A stretch of DNA of 64,000 bases, from assembly GCF_900113305.1 (NCBI RefSeq), contig NZ_FOOW01000002.1, positions 124,001 through 188,000 of the forward strand. Reading direction: 5' to 3'. Origin of the DNA: Prevotella sp. KH2C16. Lineage in GTDB: Bacteria > Bacteroidota > Bacteroidia > Bacteroidales > Bacteroidaceae. The translations under genes were made by a program, and so were the position numbers. Shown in pieces: positions 16,649 through 24,792 of this stretch (position 1 is the first letter of the stretch; each line of letters starts with the position of its first letter). A model generated the notes under the pieces. That model worked only from the letters and a program-made list of their open reading frames with translations. It was not told where the DNA came from and made no database searches.

Positions 16649-17245
16649 TCAGTCTTTGGGTACGGGATAGTTGTATTGGTCGAAATACTGAAGTTCCCGG
16701 CTCGGCATCTTCACACCCTCGACGCTGATTTGAAACGAGACATTGGGGTTCAGATTATACTTAACCGCCCCTCCTATGCGGTCTCCGTAGCCATACATGT
16801 CGTAGTCCATGGGGTCATAGTAATATCCCATCCGCGGATAGTAGAAAGTGTGGTTCATGTTGCTTGCCACCTGTTTCTGTACCCACGCATAAGCTTCCCA
16901 ATGCTCGTTGAACTTATATCCGAGGGCTGCATAGACGGCTCCCTGCCTGTAGGAGTCGCCGCTCCACAGTATATTGCTGACCGTGGCGCCCGCTGCCAGC
17001 CATAGTTTGTCGGTCAGCGGGGTGAGGTAGGTGGCGTTGAGACGCTGCCCGAAGCCGGCACCGTGGCGGCGGTTCTTGCCGAACTGGGTCATTACCGACA
17101 GGCTCAGGTCCACATTCAGGCCCTTGTGCCATCCCCAGCCATAGGCATAAGGCCGAGTCGGCCTCGACAGTCCGGTGGTGTTTTCCTGTGCCTTTGCCGT
17201 TAAGCAAAGTAAAGAAAATATTACAATCAGTAATTTTTGTTTCAT
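16649..17245 (-). CDS. Secreted hypothetical protein, probably a small outer-membrane beta-barrel
   Basis: A 198-residue protein with signal peptide MKQKLLIVIFSLLCLTAKAQ. The mature part has repeated aromatic-rich strands (LWLAAGATVSNILW, AVYAALGYKFNEHWEAYAWVQKQV, IGGAVKYNLNPNVSFQISVEGV), as in small barrels. The frame stays open far upstream, but 17245 is chosen because it begins the signal peptide and has a leftward -7 element (TAACTTTG read on the minus strand, 17251-17258) just before it. The function is unknown. It is convergent with copA and divergent from the next gene. Confidence 0.7.
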   Translation of the reverse strand: MKQKLLIVIFSLLCLTAKAQENTTGLSRPTRPYAYGWGWHKGLNVDLSLSVMTQFGKNRRHGAGFGQRLNATYLTPLTDKLWLAAGATVSNILWSGDSYRQGAVYAALGYKFNEHWEAYAWVQKQVASNMNHTFYYPRMGYYYDPMDYDMYGYGDRIGGAVKYNLNPNVSFQISVEGVKMPSRELQYFDQYNYPVPKD

Positions 17246-17250
17246 GCAAG

Positions 17251-17258
17251 CAAAGTTA
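17251..17258 (-). promoter_or_regulatory. Probable -7 element for the leftward barrel gene
   Basis: Read on the minus strand this is TAACTTTG, ending 5 nt before the ATG at 17245. No clear -33 box is visible. Confidence 0.45.
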
Positions 17259-17278
17259 CTTAAAATAATGGAATTTAT

Positions 17279-17309
17279 TTTGTGCGTTAATGTTTTTATA
17301 TTATTTTTG
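17279..17309 (+). promoter_or_regulatory. Bacteroidetes-type promoter (TTTG-N19-TATTTTTG)
   Basis: A perfect consensus pair: TTTG at 17279-17282 and TATTTTTG at 17302-17309. It serves the rightward gene at 17333 and lies back-to-back with the leftward promoter at 17251. Confidence 0.7.
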
Positions 17310-17332
17310 TCGTGAATTAAAACTATTATGGT

Positions 17333-17926
17333 ATGAAAAGAATAGCTTTTGCAATATTTGCAGCCATGTGTATGGTGGCAATCCCTGCCTCCGGGCAGAC
17401 CGGTAAGACGGCCAAGAAAAAGACATTGAAAGAAAATGTGAGCGGCATCTGGAACCAAATGAAGAGTGATGCCACGGATGCCTCGCAGAAGGTGAAGGGC
17501 GCCCTTGGCTTTGAAGACCGCCATGTGGACGAAATCAAGATAGACGGCACCTACTATATGCCCATCTATAGTGTCAATCTTTATAAGGAAGATGAGGGGC
17601 AGGAGTTGAAGCAGGCATGCGAGAAAGCTTTCAAGGCACGCTATCCTCAGGCCGTTATAGTGGCCAACGCAATTCCTCAGGAAGGCTGGCTGACGGATGC
17701 CGTGAAGCAGAACAAGGTGGTCGTGGGCTATTCGGAGACGCTCTACTGCTATATCCTGGCCAAGGACGGAACCGATGGATACATCAATGCGAAGTTTGTG
17801 TTCCAGCGATATAAGAAGGTGGGAGACAGCTATGCTCCCGTGTCTGGCAAATGGGGCTCGTGGGAACGCACGGATGCCATTCCCAACGCAGTATATAAAC
17901 AACTTATTGACAAACAGCAGGAATAG
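17333..17926 (+). CDS. Secreted hypothetical protein
   Basis: A 197-residue protein with signal peptide MKRIAFAIFAAMCMVAIPASG. A Lys-rich linker follows, and then a mixed alpha/beta region of about 140 residues with DGTYYMPIYSVNLY and a terminal WGSWERTDAIPNAVY. No catalytic motif is recognisable and I do not know the family. It is preceded by a consensus promoter and followed 16 nt later by a TPR protein, so both are probably expressed together. Confidence 0.65.
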   Translation: MKRIAFAIFAAMCMVAIPASGQTGKTAKKKTLKENVSGIWNQMKSDATDASQKVKGALGFEDRHVDEIKIDGTYYMPIYSVNLYKEDEGQELKQACEKAFKARYPQAVIVANAIPQEGWLTDAVKQNKVVVGYSETLYCYILAKDGTDGYINAKFVFQRYKKVGDSYAPVSGKWGSWERTDAIPNAVYKQLIDKQQE

Positions 17927-17942
17927 AAAAACAAGAGGATAT

Positions 17943-18809
17943 ATGAATTTTTTTAAGGCGTTGTTTGGAGGAAAGGAGGAAACCTCCGAGGAGAAAAAAC
18001 AGGAGGAACAGGCGCGTAACTTTGATGTGCTGAAGTATGACGGAGTGAAGGCCTTGCGCATGAACCAGTGGCAACAGGCCATCAAATGCTTCTCGCATGC
18101 CCTCGAGATAAGGGAAGACCTTGAGTGCCGCGACTACCTCTCACAGGCTTTCATCCAGAACAACGAACTCCTTCCGGCATTCGAACAACTCCAGAAACTG
18201 GCTGAGGCACAGCCTGATAATGAGGGAATCTATCTTCGCATGGCGCATGTGGCCTACATGATGGAAGACTATAGCGCCATGGCTGATGCCTGTGAGAAGG
18301 CGCTTCTGATAAACAAGGACGATCCGCAGGTACTCTATCTCTATGCCCGTGCCTGCAGGGGGCAGGGCGATCGGACGAATGCCCTGGCCATGCTGACAAA
18401 GGCTATCACGCTGCAGGAAAACTACGGAGACGCTCATCTGCTGCGGGGAGAAATCCTCTTGGAGGTGAATGATGTGGAGGGAGCTGCCCAGGACGCGGAC
18501 TATTTGATGGAACATGCCTCGGAGAATGAGGATGTATTGTTGCTCAAGGCACGGGTTCTTGAGGCAAAGAAGAGCCACGACGAGGCTGTCAATATATATA
18601 ATAAGGTGATAGAACTCAATCCGTTCTGTATTGCGGCATTTAAGGAAAGGGGCGCGATAAGGCTCAGCCTGGGCGATAAGAACGGGGCGGAGGAAGATTT
18701 GAAGGCCGTTCTTGAGCTCAATCCCGACAAAGAGGAAGCTGTTCAAAAGGAAGATATCCAGCAAAAGACAGAAGATGCCTATAGGAATATCAATCCCTTT
18801 GGGCTCTAA
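17943..18809 (+). CDS. Tetratricopeptide-repeat protein
   Basis: A 288-residue protein made mostly of helical TPR units, recognised by recurring patterns such as YDGVKALRMNQWQQAIKCFSHALEI, YLRMAHVAYMMEDYSAMADACEKAL and AFKERGAIRLSLGDKNGAEEDLKAVLELNP. TPRs are protein-protein interaction scaffolds. There is no signal peptide, so it is probably cytoplasmic. The start at 17943 (MNFFKALFGG) is preferred over an earlier in-frame ATG inside the upstream gene. The partner is unknown. Confidence 0.8.
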   Translation: MNFFKALFGGKEETSEEKKQEEQARNFDVLKYDGVKALRMNQWQQAIKCFSHALEIREDLECRDYLSQAFIQNNELLPAFEQLQKLAEAQPDNEGIYLRMAHVAYMMEDYSAMADACEKALLINKDDPQVLYLYARACRGQGDRTNALAMLTKAITLQENYGDAHLLRGEILLEVNDVEGAAQDADYLMEHASENEDVLLLKARVLEAKKSHDEAVNIYNKVIELNPFCIAAFKERGAIRLSLGDKNGAEEDLKAVLELNPDKEEAVQKEDIQQKTEDAYRNINPFGL

Positions 18810-18852
18810 GAAGGGCAATCGAAAGATTTTTATGAAGAAATCTTTCAAAATG

Positions 18853-18884
18853 CTTGTAGAAGTGAAATAAATGTGCTATTTTTG
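18853..18884 (+). promoter_or_regulatory. Promoter of the Phe/Tyr biosynthesis operon
   Basis: The -7 element TATTTTTG is at 18877-18884, with a CTTG box about 20 bp upstream (18853-18856). Transcription would begin near 18888, giving a roughly 25-nt lead-in to the leader peptide at 18913. Confidence 0.55.
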
Positions 18885-18912
18885 CAATCAATAACTGAAG
18901 AAGATAGAAATC

Positions 18913-18990
18913 ATGATGAAGTCATACGCATCTTTTTACTACTTTTATTTTTACTTTGCAAGTAATTGTGAAGCGGGAAGTTGCGTGTAG
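18913..18990 (+). CDS. pheL: Phe/Tyr leader peptide of the pheA operon attenuator
   Basis: A 25-residue ORF with the uninterrupted codon run FYYFYFYF (18934-18957), four Phe and four Tyr codons in a row plus one earlier Tyr. Such runs let a ribosome sense charging of the cognate tRNAs. The codons GAA GCG GGA just after the run (18970-18978) are also the 5' arm of the antiterminator. The stop is at 18988-18990. Two in-frame ATGs (18913 and 18916) are possible starts. The gene lies between the promoter and a terminator directly before pheA, the classic layout of an amino-acid attenuator. Confidence 0.88.
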   Translation: MMKSYASFYYFYFYFASNCEAGSCV

Positions 18991-19058
18991 ATTTCAACTT
19001 ATGACAGAATAAAGAAACAAAAAAGGTCCCGCTTCATGTAATTTGGAGCGGGATTTTT
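18970..19058 (+). promoter_or_regulatory. pheA operon attenuator: antiterminator/terminator switch
   Basis: GAAGCGGGA (18970-18978, inside the leader ORF) can pair over 9 bp with TCCCGCTTC (19027-19035). The same segment TCCCGCT can instead pair with AGCGGGA (19047-19053) to give a 7-bp terminator stem followed by TTTTT (19054-19058). A ribosome stalled in the Phe/Tyr run leaves the first arm free, so the antiterminator forms. A ribosome reaching the stop covers that arm and the terminator forms. The mechanism is inferred from the complementarity, which is exact. Confidence 0.85.
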
Positions 19059-19073
19059 CATACTAAAGACGAA

Positions 19074-19904
19074 ATGAAGCGAATTGCCATCCAAGGATTC
19101 AGGGGCTCCTTCCACGATATAGCGGCCCATCAGTACTTCCCGGAAGAACAAGTCCAGCTGATTTGCTGTGCTACTTTCGAGCAAGTCTTTGAGAATATCA
19201 AGCGCGATCCCACGGTGATAGGCCTGGTAGCCATAGAGAATACCATTGCGGGAAGCCTGCTGCACAACTACGATTTGCTGCGGGCTTCGGATACGACGAT
19301 TGTCGGCGAGTATAAGCTTCATATACAACATTGCATCTGCTGTCTGCCCGGCGACGACTGGGCTACCCTCAGCGAGGTTCATTCCCATCCCGTCGCCTTG
19401 ATGCAATGCCATTCTTTCCTGGCTGGGCATCCCGGTCTGAAGGCTGTGGAAAGCGAGGATACGGCAGGTAGTGCGGAGTATATCAGCAAGCATCAGTGCA
19501 GAGGCTGGGCAGCCATCTGCCATCCAGATGCCGCCAGACTGTATGGCCTGAAGGTGCTGGAAGACCACATCGAGGACAACAAACATAATTTCACGCGCTT
19601 CCTCGTAGTGTCAAATCCCCGGAAAGCAGACTTCCTCAGGCCGTTGAATAAATCGAATAAGGCAAGCCTGGTGTTCTCTCTTCCTCATTCTGAAGGCAGT
19701 CTTTCCAAGGTGTTGACAATCCTTTCCTTCTACGACATCAATCTTACGAAGATACAATCCCTGCCCATTATCGGGCACGAATGGGAGTATCTGTTCTATG
19801 TGGATGTAACCTTTGAGGATCTGACCCGCTACCGCCAGTCGATTGATGCGATAACCCCATTGACCAAAGAACTTAAAATTATCGGAGAATATGAGCAATA
19901 TTAG
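19074..19904 (+). CDS. pheA: Prephenate dehydratase
   Basis: A 276-residue enzyme converting prephenate to phenylpyruvate in Phe synthesis. The catalytic domain (1 to about 185) starts IAIQGFRGSFHDIAA and includes the conserved NFTRFLVV. The C-terminal ACT domain (about 197-276) begins SLVFSLPHSEGSLSKVL. The usual ESRP Phe-binding motif reads QSLP here, so feedback inhibition may be altered; the same variant is, from memory, common in Bacteroidetes. It is the first structural gene after the attenuator and overlaps the aminotransferase by 14 nt. Confidence 0.93.
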   Translation: MKRIAIQGFRGSFHDIAAHQYFPEEQVQLICCATFEQVFENIKRDPTVIGLVAIENTIAGSLLHNYDLLRASDTTIVGEYKLHIQHCICCLPGDDWATLSEVHSHPVALMQCHSFLAGHPGLKAVESEDTAGSAEYISKHQCRGWAAICHPDAARLYGLKVLEDHIEDNKHNFTRFLVVSNPRKADFLRPLNKSNKASLVFSLPHSEGSLSKVLTILSFYDINLTKIQSLPIIGHEWEYLFYVDVTFEDLTRYRQSIDAITPLTKELKIIGEYEQY

Positions 19905-21063
19905 ACCGGCTGATCGCGTATCGTGCATTGAGGAATACTATTTTTCTCGCAAGTTGAAAGAGGTTGCCCGGCTGAATGCAGCGGGTCAAGACATTGTCAG
20001 TCTGGCCATCGGCAGTCCGGATATGCCGCCTTCAAGACAGACGATAGAAAAGCTCTGTGAGGTGGCTCGCGACCCTGACGCGCACGGATACCAGCCGACA
20101 ATCGGGATACCGGAACTGCGCGAGGCAATGGCTGGTTTCTACAGAAAGTGGTATCAGGTGGATTTAGACCCGAAGACGGAGGTTCAGCCTCTCATTGGAA
20201 GCAAGGAAGGCATACTGCATGTAACGCTGGCCTTTGTGAATCCGGGTGAGAAGGTGCTGGTTCCTGACCCGGGTTATCCCACCTATACATCGCTCAGCAA
20301 GATTCTGGGGGCGGAGATTGTGAACTATAGCCTGTGTGAGGATAATGGCTGGCAGCCGGACTTTGACGAACTCGAAACGATGGACCTGACGGAGGTAAGG
20401 CTCATGTGGATCAATTATCCGAACATGCCGACGGGTGGAAATGCCCGCATGGAAACCTATGAGAGGCTGGTGGAGTTTGCCAGGAAACACCATATTGTCG
20501 TGGTGAACGATAATCCTTATTCCTTGATTCTCAACGAGCACCCCGTCTCATTGCTGCAGGTGCCGGGAGCAAAGGACTGTTGCATCGAGTTCAATTCCAT
20601 GTCCAAGAGCTTCAATATGCCGGGCTGGCGCGTCGGGCTGTGCGTCTCTAACGCGACCTTTATCAGCTGGATTCTGAAGATAAAGAGCAATATCGACTCC
20701 GGAACCTTCAGGGGAATACAGCTTGCGGCCGCAGAAGCCTATAATACCAACAGCCCGGAGTGGCATCATGAGTATAATGTAGAGGTTTATAAGCACCGCC
20801 GCCGTATCGCGGAAGAGATAATGAAGACTCTCGGATGCAGTTTCGATCCCTCTCAGGTGGGAATGTTCCTGTGGGGAAAGATACCTGACGGTTACGGAAA
20901 TGCGGAAGAATTGACGGAGCGTGTGCTGCACGAGGCACGGGTTTTCATAACCCCGGGCTTCATTTTTGGAAACAACGGAAATCGCTACATACGGATTTCA
21001 CTCTGTGCCAAGGATGAGAAAATGCAGGAAGCCCTTCGCAGAATCAGGGCTTTGGAATGGTAG
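19891..21063 (+). CDS. PLP-dependent class I/II aminotransferase, probably aromatic
   Basis: A 390-residue fold-type I aminotransferase. The PLP lysine lies in SMSKSFNMPGWRVG, the Asn/Tyr block in NDNPYS, and the phosphate-binding region in LIGSKEGILHVTLAF. Its place between prephenate dehydratase and DAHP synthase/chorismate mutase points to transamination of phenylpyruvate and 4-hydroxyphenylpyruvate. Similar sequences are often labelled LL-diaminopimelate or alanine aminotransferase, so the substrate rests on context. It overlaps pheA by 14 nt. Confidence 0.85.
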   Translation: MSNIRPADRVSCIEEYYFSRKLKEVARLNAAGQDIVSLAIGSPDMPPSRQTIEKLCEVARDPDAHGYQPTIGIPELREAMAGFYRKWYQVDLDPKTEVQPLIGSKEGILHVTLAFVNPGEKVLVPDPGYPTYTSLSKILGAEIVNYSLCEDNGWQPDFDELETMDLTEVRLMWINYPNMPTGGNARMETYERLVEFARKHHIVVVNDNPYSLILNEHPVSLLQVPGAKDCCIEFNSMSKSFNMPGWRVGLCVSNATFISWILKIKSNIDSGTFRGIQLAAAEAYNTNSPEWHHEYNVEVYKHRRRIAEEIMKTLGCSFDPSQVGMFLWGKIPDGYGNAEELTERVLHEARVFITPGFIFGNNGNRYIRISLCAKDEKMQEALRRIRALEW

Positions 21064-21115
21064 GGACAGGGAGAAACGGAATGTTCAGATAAGGAAAAAA
21101 ATAAAAGATAAGCAT

Positions 21116-22180
21116 ATGGAATTAGATCTTCAACCTTTAAATCTACCGAGTGATAACGAACGCCCGTTTGTGATAGCAGGACCTTGTGCTGCTGAAACAG
21201 AGGAGCAAGTGATGTCTACAGCCCGGGAATTAGCCCGGAAAGGCTGTCATAATTTCCGTGCCGGTGTGTGGAAACCGCGTACGAAACCAGGCGGATTCGA
21301 AGGCAAGGGCGAGGAAGCTCTGGGCTGGATGAAGCAGGTAAAGGAAGAAACCGGCATGCTCGTAACTACCGAGGTGGCGAAACCGGAGCATGTAGAGCTT
21401 TGCCTGAAATATGGGATAGACATCCTGTGGATAGGGGCCCGTACCTCGGCAAACCCCTTTGCCATGCAGGATTTGGCAGATTCCCTACGGGGAGTAGACA
21501 TCCCGGTCTTTGTCAAGAACCCCGTAAACCCGGATTTGGAGCTATGGATTGGTGCCATGGAGCGTATCAACCAGGCGGGTATCAAGCGTATGGCGGCCAT
21601 TCACAGGGGCTTCTCGAGCTATGACCAGAAGATATACCGGAATCTTCCCATGTGGCAGATTCCAATGGAACTGCACCGGCGGATTCCCAATCTGCCTTTG
21701 ATTTGCGACCCGAGCCACATCGGCGGGCGCCGAGACCTGATAGCTCCCTTGTGCCAACAGGCGATGGATCTTGGTTTCGACGGCCTGATTATCGAGAGCC
21801 ATTGCAATCCGGATGCGGCATGGAGCGATGCCAAGCAGCAGATAGCACCAGATGTGTTGGATTACATCCTGAGTCTTTTGGTCATCAGGGATGAGCATTC
21901 TACGACCGAGGGGATTACCCAGCTGCGCAAGCAGATTGATGAATTAGACAACGACTTGATGGAATTGCTGGCTAAGCGAATGCGAGTCTGCCGTGAAATA
22001 GGCCAGTATAAGAAAGAGCACAACATGACGGTTTTCCAGGCAAACCGCTATAATGAGATATTGGAAAAGCGCGGTGCCCAAGGCAGTTTGATGGGAATGG
22101 ATGCGGAGTTTATAGCTAAGGTGTTTGAAGGCGTTCATGAAGAGAGCGTACGCCAACAGATGGAGATAATCAATAAGTAA
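21116..22180 (+). CDS. aroF: Bifunctional DAHP synthase / chorismate mutase
   Basis: A 354-residue fusion. Residues 1 to about 255 form a DAHP synthase of the KDO8P-synthase-like class (FVIAGPCAAETEEQ, KPRTKPGGFEGKGEEAL, IAAIHRGFSS, CDPSHIGGRRD), which makes the first shikimate intermediate. Residues about 262-354 are an AroQ-type chorismate mutase (ITQLRKQIDELDNDLMELLAKRM). One protein thus joins the first step of aromatic synthesis to the Phe/Tyr branch point. The start at 21116 begins the conserved region; an in-frame ATG at 20966 lies inside the upstream gene. Only one base separates it from tyrA. Confidence 0.93.
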   Translation: MELDLQPLNLPSDNERPFVIAGPCAAETEEQVMSTARELARKGCHNFRAGVWKPRTKPGGFEGKGEEALGWMKQVKEETGMLVTTEVAKPEHVELCLKYGIDILWIGARTSANPFAMQDLADSLRGVDIPVFVKNPVNPDLELWIGAMERINQAGIKRMAAIHRGFSSYDQKIYRNLPMWQIPMELHRRIPNLPLICDPSHIGGRRDLIAPLCQQAMDLGFDGLIIESHCNPDAAWSDAKQQIAPDVLDYILSLLVIRDEHSTTEGITQLRKQIDELDNDLMELLAKRMRVCREIGQYKKEHNMTVFQANRYNEILEKRGAQGSLMGMDAEFIAKVFEGVHEESVRQQMEIINK

Positions 22181-22181
22181 G

Positions 22182-22958
22182 ATGAGAATATTGGTTTTAG
22201 GGGCAGGCAAGATGGGGAGCTTCTTCCTCGACCTGCTCAGTTTTGAGCATGAAATGGCCGTTTTCGAGAAAAATCCGAAGCGGATGAGATTCACTTATAA
22301 CTGTCGGAGGTTTACGACTTTAGATGAAATAGCTGAATTTAATCCTGAACTGGTTATCAATGCGGTAACCGTGAAGTATACGATCCCGGCTTTCGAAGAG
22401 GTTATGCCTTATCTGTCAGACGGCTGCATTATTAGTGATATCAGCTCGGTCAAGACGGGATTGAAGGATTTTTATGAGCGGAGTGGTCGTCGTTATGTGT
22501 CCACTCATCCGATGTTCGGCCCTACTTTTGCCAACCTCAATCAGCTCTCCGAGGAAAATGCCATCATCATTAAAGAGGGTGATTACATGGGTAGGATCTT
22601 CTTCAAGGACCTCTATTCAAAGCTGGGACTGAATATCTATGAGTACACTTTTGAGGAGCACGACAAGACCGTGGCCTACTCGTTGAGCATCCCCTTTGTG
22701 TCGACCTTTGTGTTTGCGGCGGTGATGAAGCATCAGGATGCACCGGGAACCACCTTCAAGCGGCATATGAAGATTGCAAAGGGCGTACTGAACGAGGACG
22801 ACTATCTGCTTCAGGAGATTCTGTTCAATCCTTATACGCATGATCAGGTGGCTCAGATTCGTACCGAATTGAAAGACCTTCTGGAGATTATCGACCACAA
22901 GGATGCCGAGGGCATGAAGCAATATCTTGCCAAGATTCGCAGTCATGTAAAGGATTAA
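22182..22958 (+). CDS. tyrA: Prephenate dehydrogenase
   Basis: A 258-residue NAD(P)-dependent enzyme. The Rossmann motif ILVLGAGKMGSFF is at the N-terminus, ISDISSVKTG lies near residue 88 and STHPMFGPTF carries the conserved His-Pro-Met. It oxidatively decarboxylates prephenate to 4-hydroxyphenylpyruvate for Tyr synthesis. It is short, without an ACT domain. The gene begins one base after the DAHP synthase gene and closes the attenuated aromatic operon. Confidence 0.9.
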   Translation: MRILVLGAGKMGSFFLDLLSFEHEMAVFEKNPKRMRFTYNCRRFTTLDEIAEFNPELVINAVTVKYTIPAFEEVMPYLSDGCIISDISSVKTGLKDFYERSGRRYVSTHPMFGPTFANLNQLSEENAIIIKEGDYMGRIFFKDLYSKLGLNIYEYTFEEHDKTVAYSLSIPFVSTFVFAAVMKHQDAPGTTFKRHMKIAKGVLNEDDYLLQEILFNPYTHDQVAQIRTELKDLLEIIDHKDAEGMKQYLAKIRSHVKD

Positions 22959-22972
22959 GGGGGAGGAATAGT

Positions 22973-23914
22973 ATGTCGTTTGCGGTATTACTGGTAAGTT
23001 TCTTTACATTCATAGAGCTCAATTGCGAGAATCTCTTCGATTGTGAGCACGACTCGCTGAAGCAGGATCAGGAATTTCTGCCTGACAGTTGGCGGCATTG
23101 GAACCACTATCGTTACTGGCAGAAGCTGAACCATATCGGGCAGGAGATTATTGCCTGTGGGGAGCAGGACGGCGGTTGGCAGTTGCCGGATATGGTAGCT
23201 TTGTGCGAAGTGGAGAACGACAGCGTGGTAGTAGACCTTACCAAGAAGTCGCTCTTACGGAAGGCTGGATATGAATATGTCATGACAAATTCTCCGGATG
23301 TCCGCGGAATAGATGTGGCCTTGCTGTATTCTCCGATGTCGTTCCGGCTCATCAACCACCATTCCGTCCAGGTAACTCCCTTGAAAAACATGCGCCCGAC
23401 GCGTGATATACTGTATGCGAGCGGACTGGTGATAACTGGTGATACCCTGCATGTCTTCGTCGTTCATGCTCCCAGCCGTTCAGACGGCGTCAAGGCTACG
23501 CAGCCGCATCGGATGCAGGTGGCGCGAAGACTCCTGGAGGCCGTAGATTCCCTCCGTGCGCTGTCGCCTGCCGCTCGGATTCTGATAGCCGGTGATTTTA
23601 ATGACAGTTATTCCGATATGTCCATCCAGTTGCTTCTTTCACATCAGTTGGTGGATGTTTCCCGGGAGGCGAGGGGAACGAACGGGGCAAAGGCGACCTA
23701 TCGGTATCAGGGGGAATGGGATTCCATCGACCATATTCTGTGTTCTGAGAATCTTCAAGACAGCCTTCTAAGGTGCCGGATAGGAGACTTTCCCTTCCTG
23801 TTGGAGGCAGACGACAAGTATGGCGGTATCCGTCCGAAGCGAAATTACTATGGCGCGCATTGGAAGAACGGCTTCAGCGACCATCTTCCCTTGATTGCAA
23901 GATTTTGCCAATAA
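22973..23914 (+). CDS. Endonuclease/exonuclease/phosphatase family protein
   Basis: A 313-residue protein with the DNase I-like fold: NCENLFD near the N-terminus, ALCEVEND with the metal-binding Glu, VHAPSR, LIAGDFNDS (catalytic Asp/Asn) and GFSDHLPLIA with the terminal Asp-His pair. The N-terminal hydrophobic segment MSFAVLLVSFFTF could be a signal peptide, suggesting export. Family members cleave DNA, RNA or phospho-lipids, and the substrate cannot be inferred. It lies 14 nt after tyrA and may be co-transcribed, with no evident functional link. Confidence 0.83.
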   Translation: MSFAVLLVSFFTFIELNCENLFDCEHDSLKQDQEFLPDSWRHWNHYRYWQKLNHIGQEIIACGEQDGGWQLPDMVALCEVENDSVVVDLTKKSLLRKAGYEYVMTNSPDVRGIDVALLYSPMSFRLINHHSVQVTPLKNMRPTRDILYASGLVITGDTLHVFVVHAPSRSDGVKATQPHRMQVARRLLEAVDSLRALSPAARILIAGDFNDSYSDMSIQLLLSHQLVDVSREARGTNGAKATYRYQGEWDSIDHILCSENLQDSLLRCRIGDFPFLLEADDKYGGIRPKRNYYGAHWKNGFSDHLPLIARFCQ

Positions 23915-23916
23915 AT

Positions 23917-23948
23917 GTTGTTGGTTTCGGGAAAATTACCTATCTTTG
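23917..23948 (+). promoter_or_regulatory. Bacteroidetes-type promoter (GTTG-N20-TATCTTTG)
   Basis: TATCTTTG at 23941-23948 with GTTG 20 bp upstream, in the short gap before the SIMPL-domain gene. Confidence 0.5.
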
Positions 23949-23970
23949 TGGAAACCAATAAATGAGAGTT

Positions 23971-24672
23971 ATGAAGAATCATATTATTGAGGCGGCCATT
24001 ATCGCCTTTGGAGTAATCGTTTTAGGTGTTTGCATCAAGTGGGGAATTGATGATTTCACCAACAAAGACCGCAAGGTTACGGTCAAAGGGTTGTCGGAAC
24101 GGGAAGTGGAGGCGGACAAGGTAACATGGCCGATTTCCACGAAGGAAATGGGAAACAACCTCCCTGCGCTCTACAGCCAGATAGCCGTGAAGGAAGCGGA
24201 AATAAAGAGATTCCTCCTCAAGTACGGCGTGAAGGCAAATGAGATATCCACGAACGCCCCGAAGGTGATTGACCTTGAAGCCAATCAGTATTCCAACAAT
24301 AGCCAGCGCTATCGGTATAACATCACTTCGATTATCACTGTAACTTCAAACAATGTAAAGTTGGTGCGCAATATCATGGCTCGGCAGGGGGAATTGTTGA
24401 AGCAAGGCATTGCTATCGTTGAGGGCGACTATGAGAACCCCACGCTCTTTGAGTATGTATCATTTAAGGATATGAAGCCTAAAATGATGCAGGAGGCCAT
24501 TGAAAGTGCAGAGAAGACCGCACGGCAGTTTGCTGAGAATAGCCACTCCAAGCTCAACAAAATAGAAAGTGCGGACCAAGGACAGTTCTCAATCGACAAC
24601 CGAGACGCCAACACTCCTTATATCAAGAAGGTGCGCGTGGTAACGACCGTAACCTATTCCCTGAAGGATTAA
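23971..24672 (+). CDS. SIMPL (DUF541) domain periplasmic protein
   Basis: About 233 residues. An N-terminal membrane segment (IIEAAIIAFGVIVLGVCIKWGI) acts as signal anchor and is followed by the SIMPL domain: RKVTVKGLSEREVEADKVTWPI, ANEISTNAPKVIDLEAN, and a C-terminal VRVVTTVTYSL strand. SIMPL proteins are periplasmic and their biochemical role is poorly defined. An in-frame ATG at 23962 would add three residues; 23971 fits the family start MKNHIIEA. Confidence 0.82.
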   Translation: MKNHIIEAAIIAFGVIVLGVCIKWGIDDFTNKDRKVTVKGLSEREVEADKVTWPISTKEMGNNLPALYSQIAVKEAEIKRFLLKYGVKANEISTNAPKVIDLEANQYSNNSQRYRYNITSIITVTSNNVKLVRNIMARQGELLKQGIAIVEGDYENPTLFEYVSFKDMKPKMMQEAIESAEKTARQFAENSHSKLNKIESADQGQFSIDNRDANTPYIKKVRVVTTVTYSLKD

Positions 24673-24792
24673 AGTGCAGGGTGCGGTCGCAGAAAAGAAG
24701 AATATCCATCAGAGGGAGATCTCCTAAAGGCCAGCGGGAATCTTGGCAGTAGCTTTCCGGTAAGTAAAATCAGGTGGCAATATCAAAGAAGG

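Noticed and set aside
16649..18085. A 478-residue leftward ORF covering the barrel gene, a hypothetical gene and part of the TPR gene
   Set aside because: Only 16649-17245 has a signal peptide and promoter. The upstream part is antisense to well-supported rightward genes and has no protein-like composition.
24715..24747. GGAGATCTCC and GCCA/TGGC dyads as a sixth 22-bp array
   Set aside because: Centre spacing is 19 bp, there are only two units and the GCCG core is absent.
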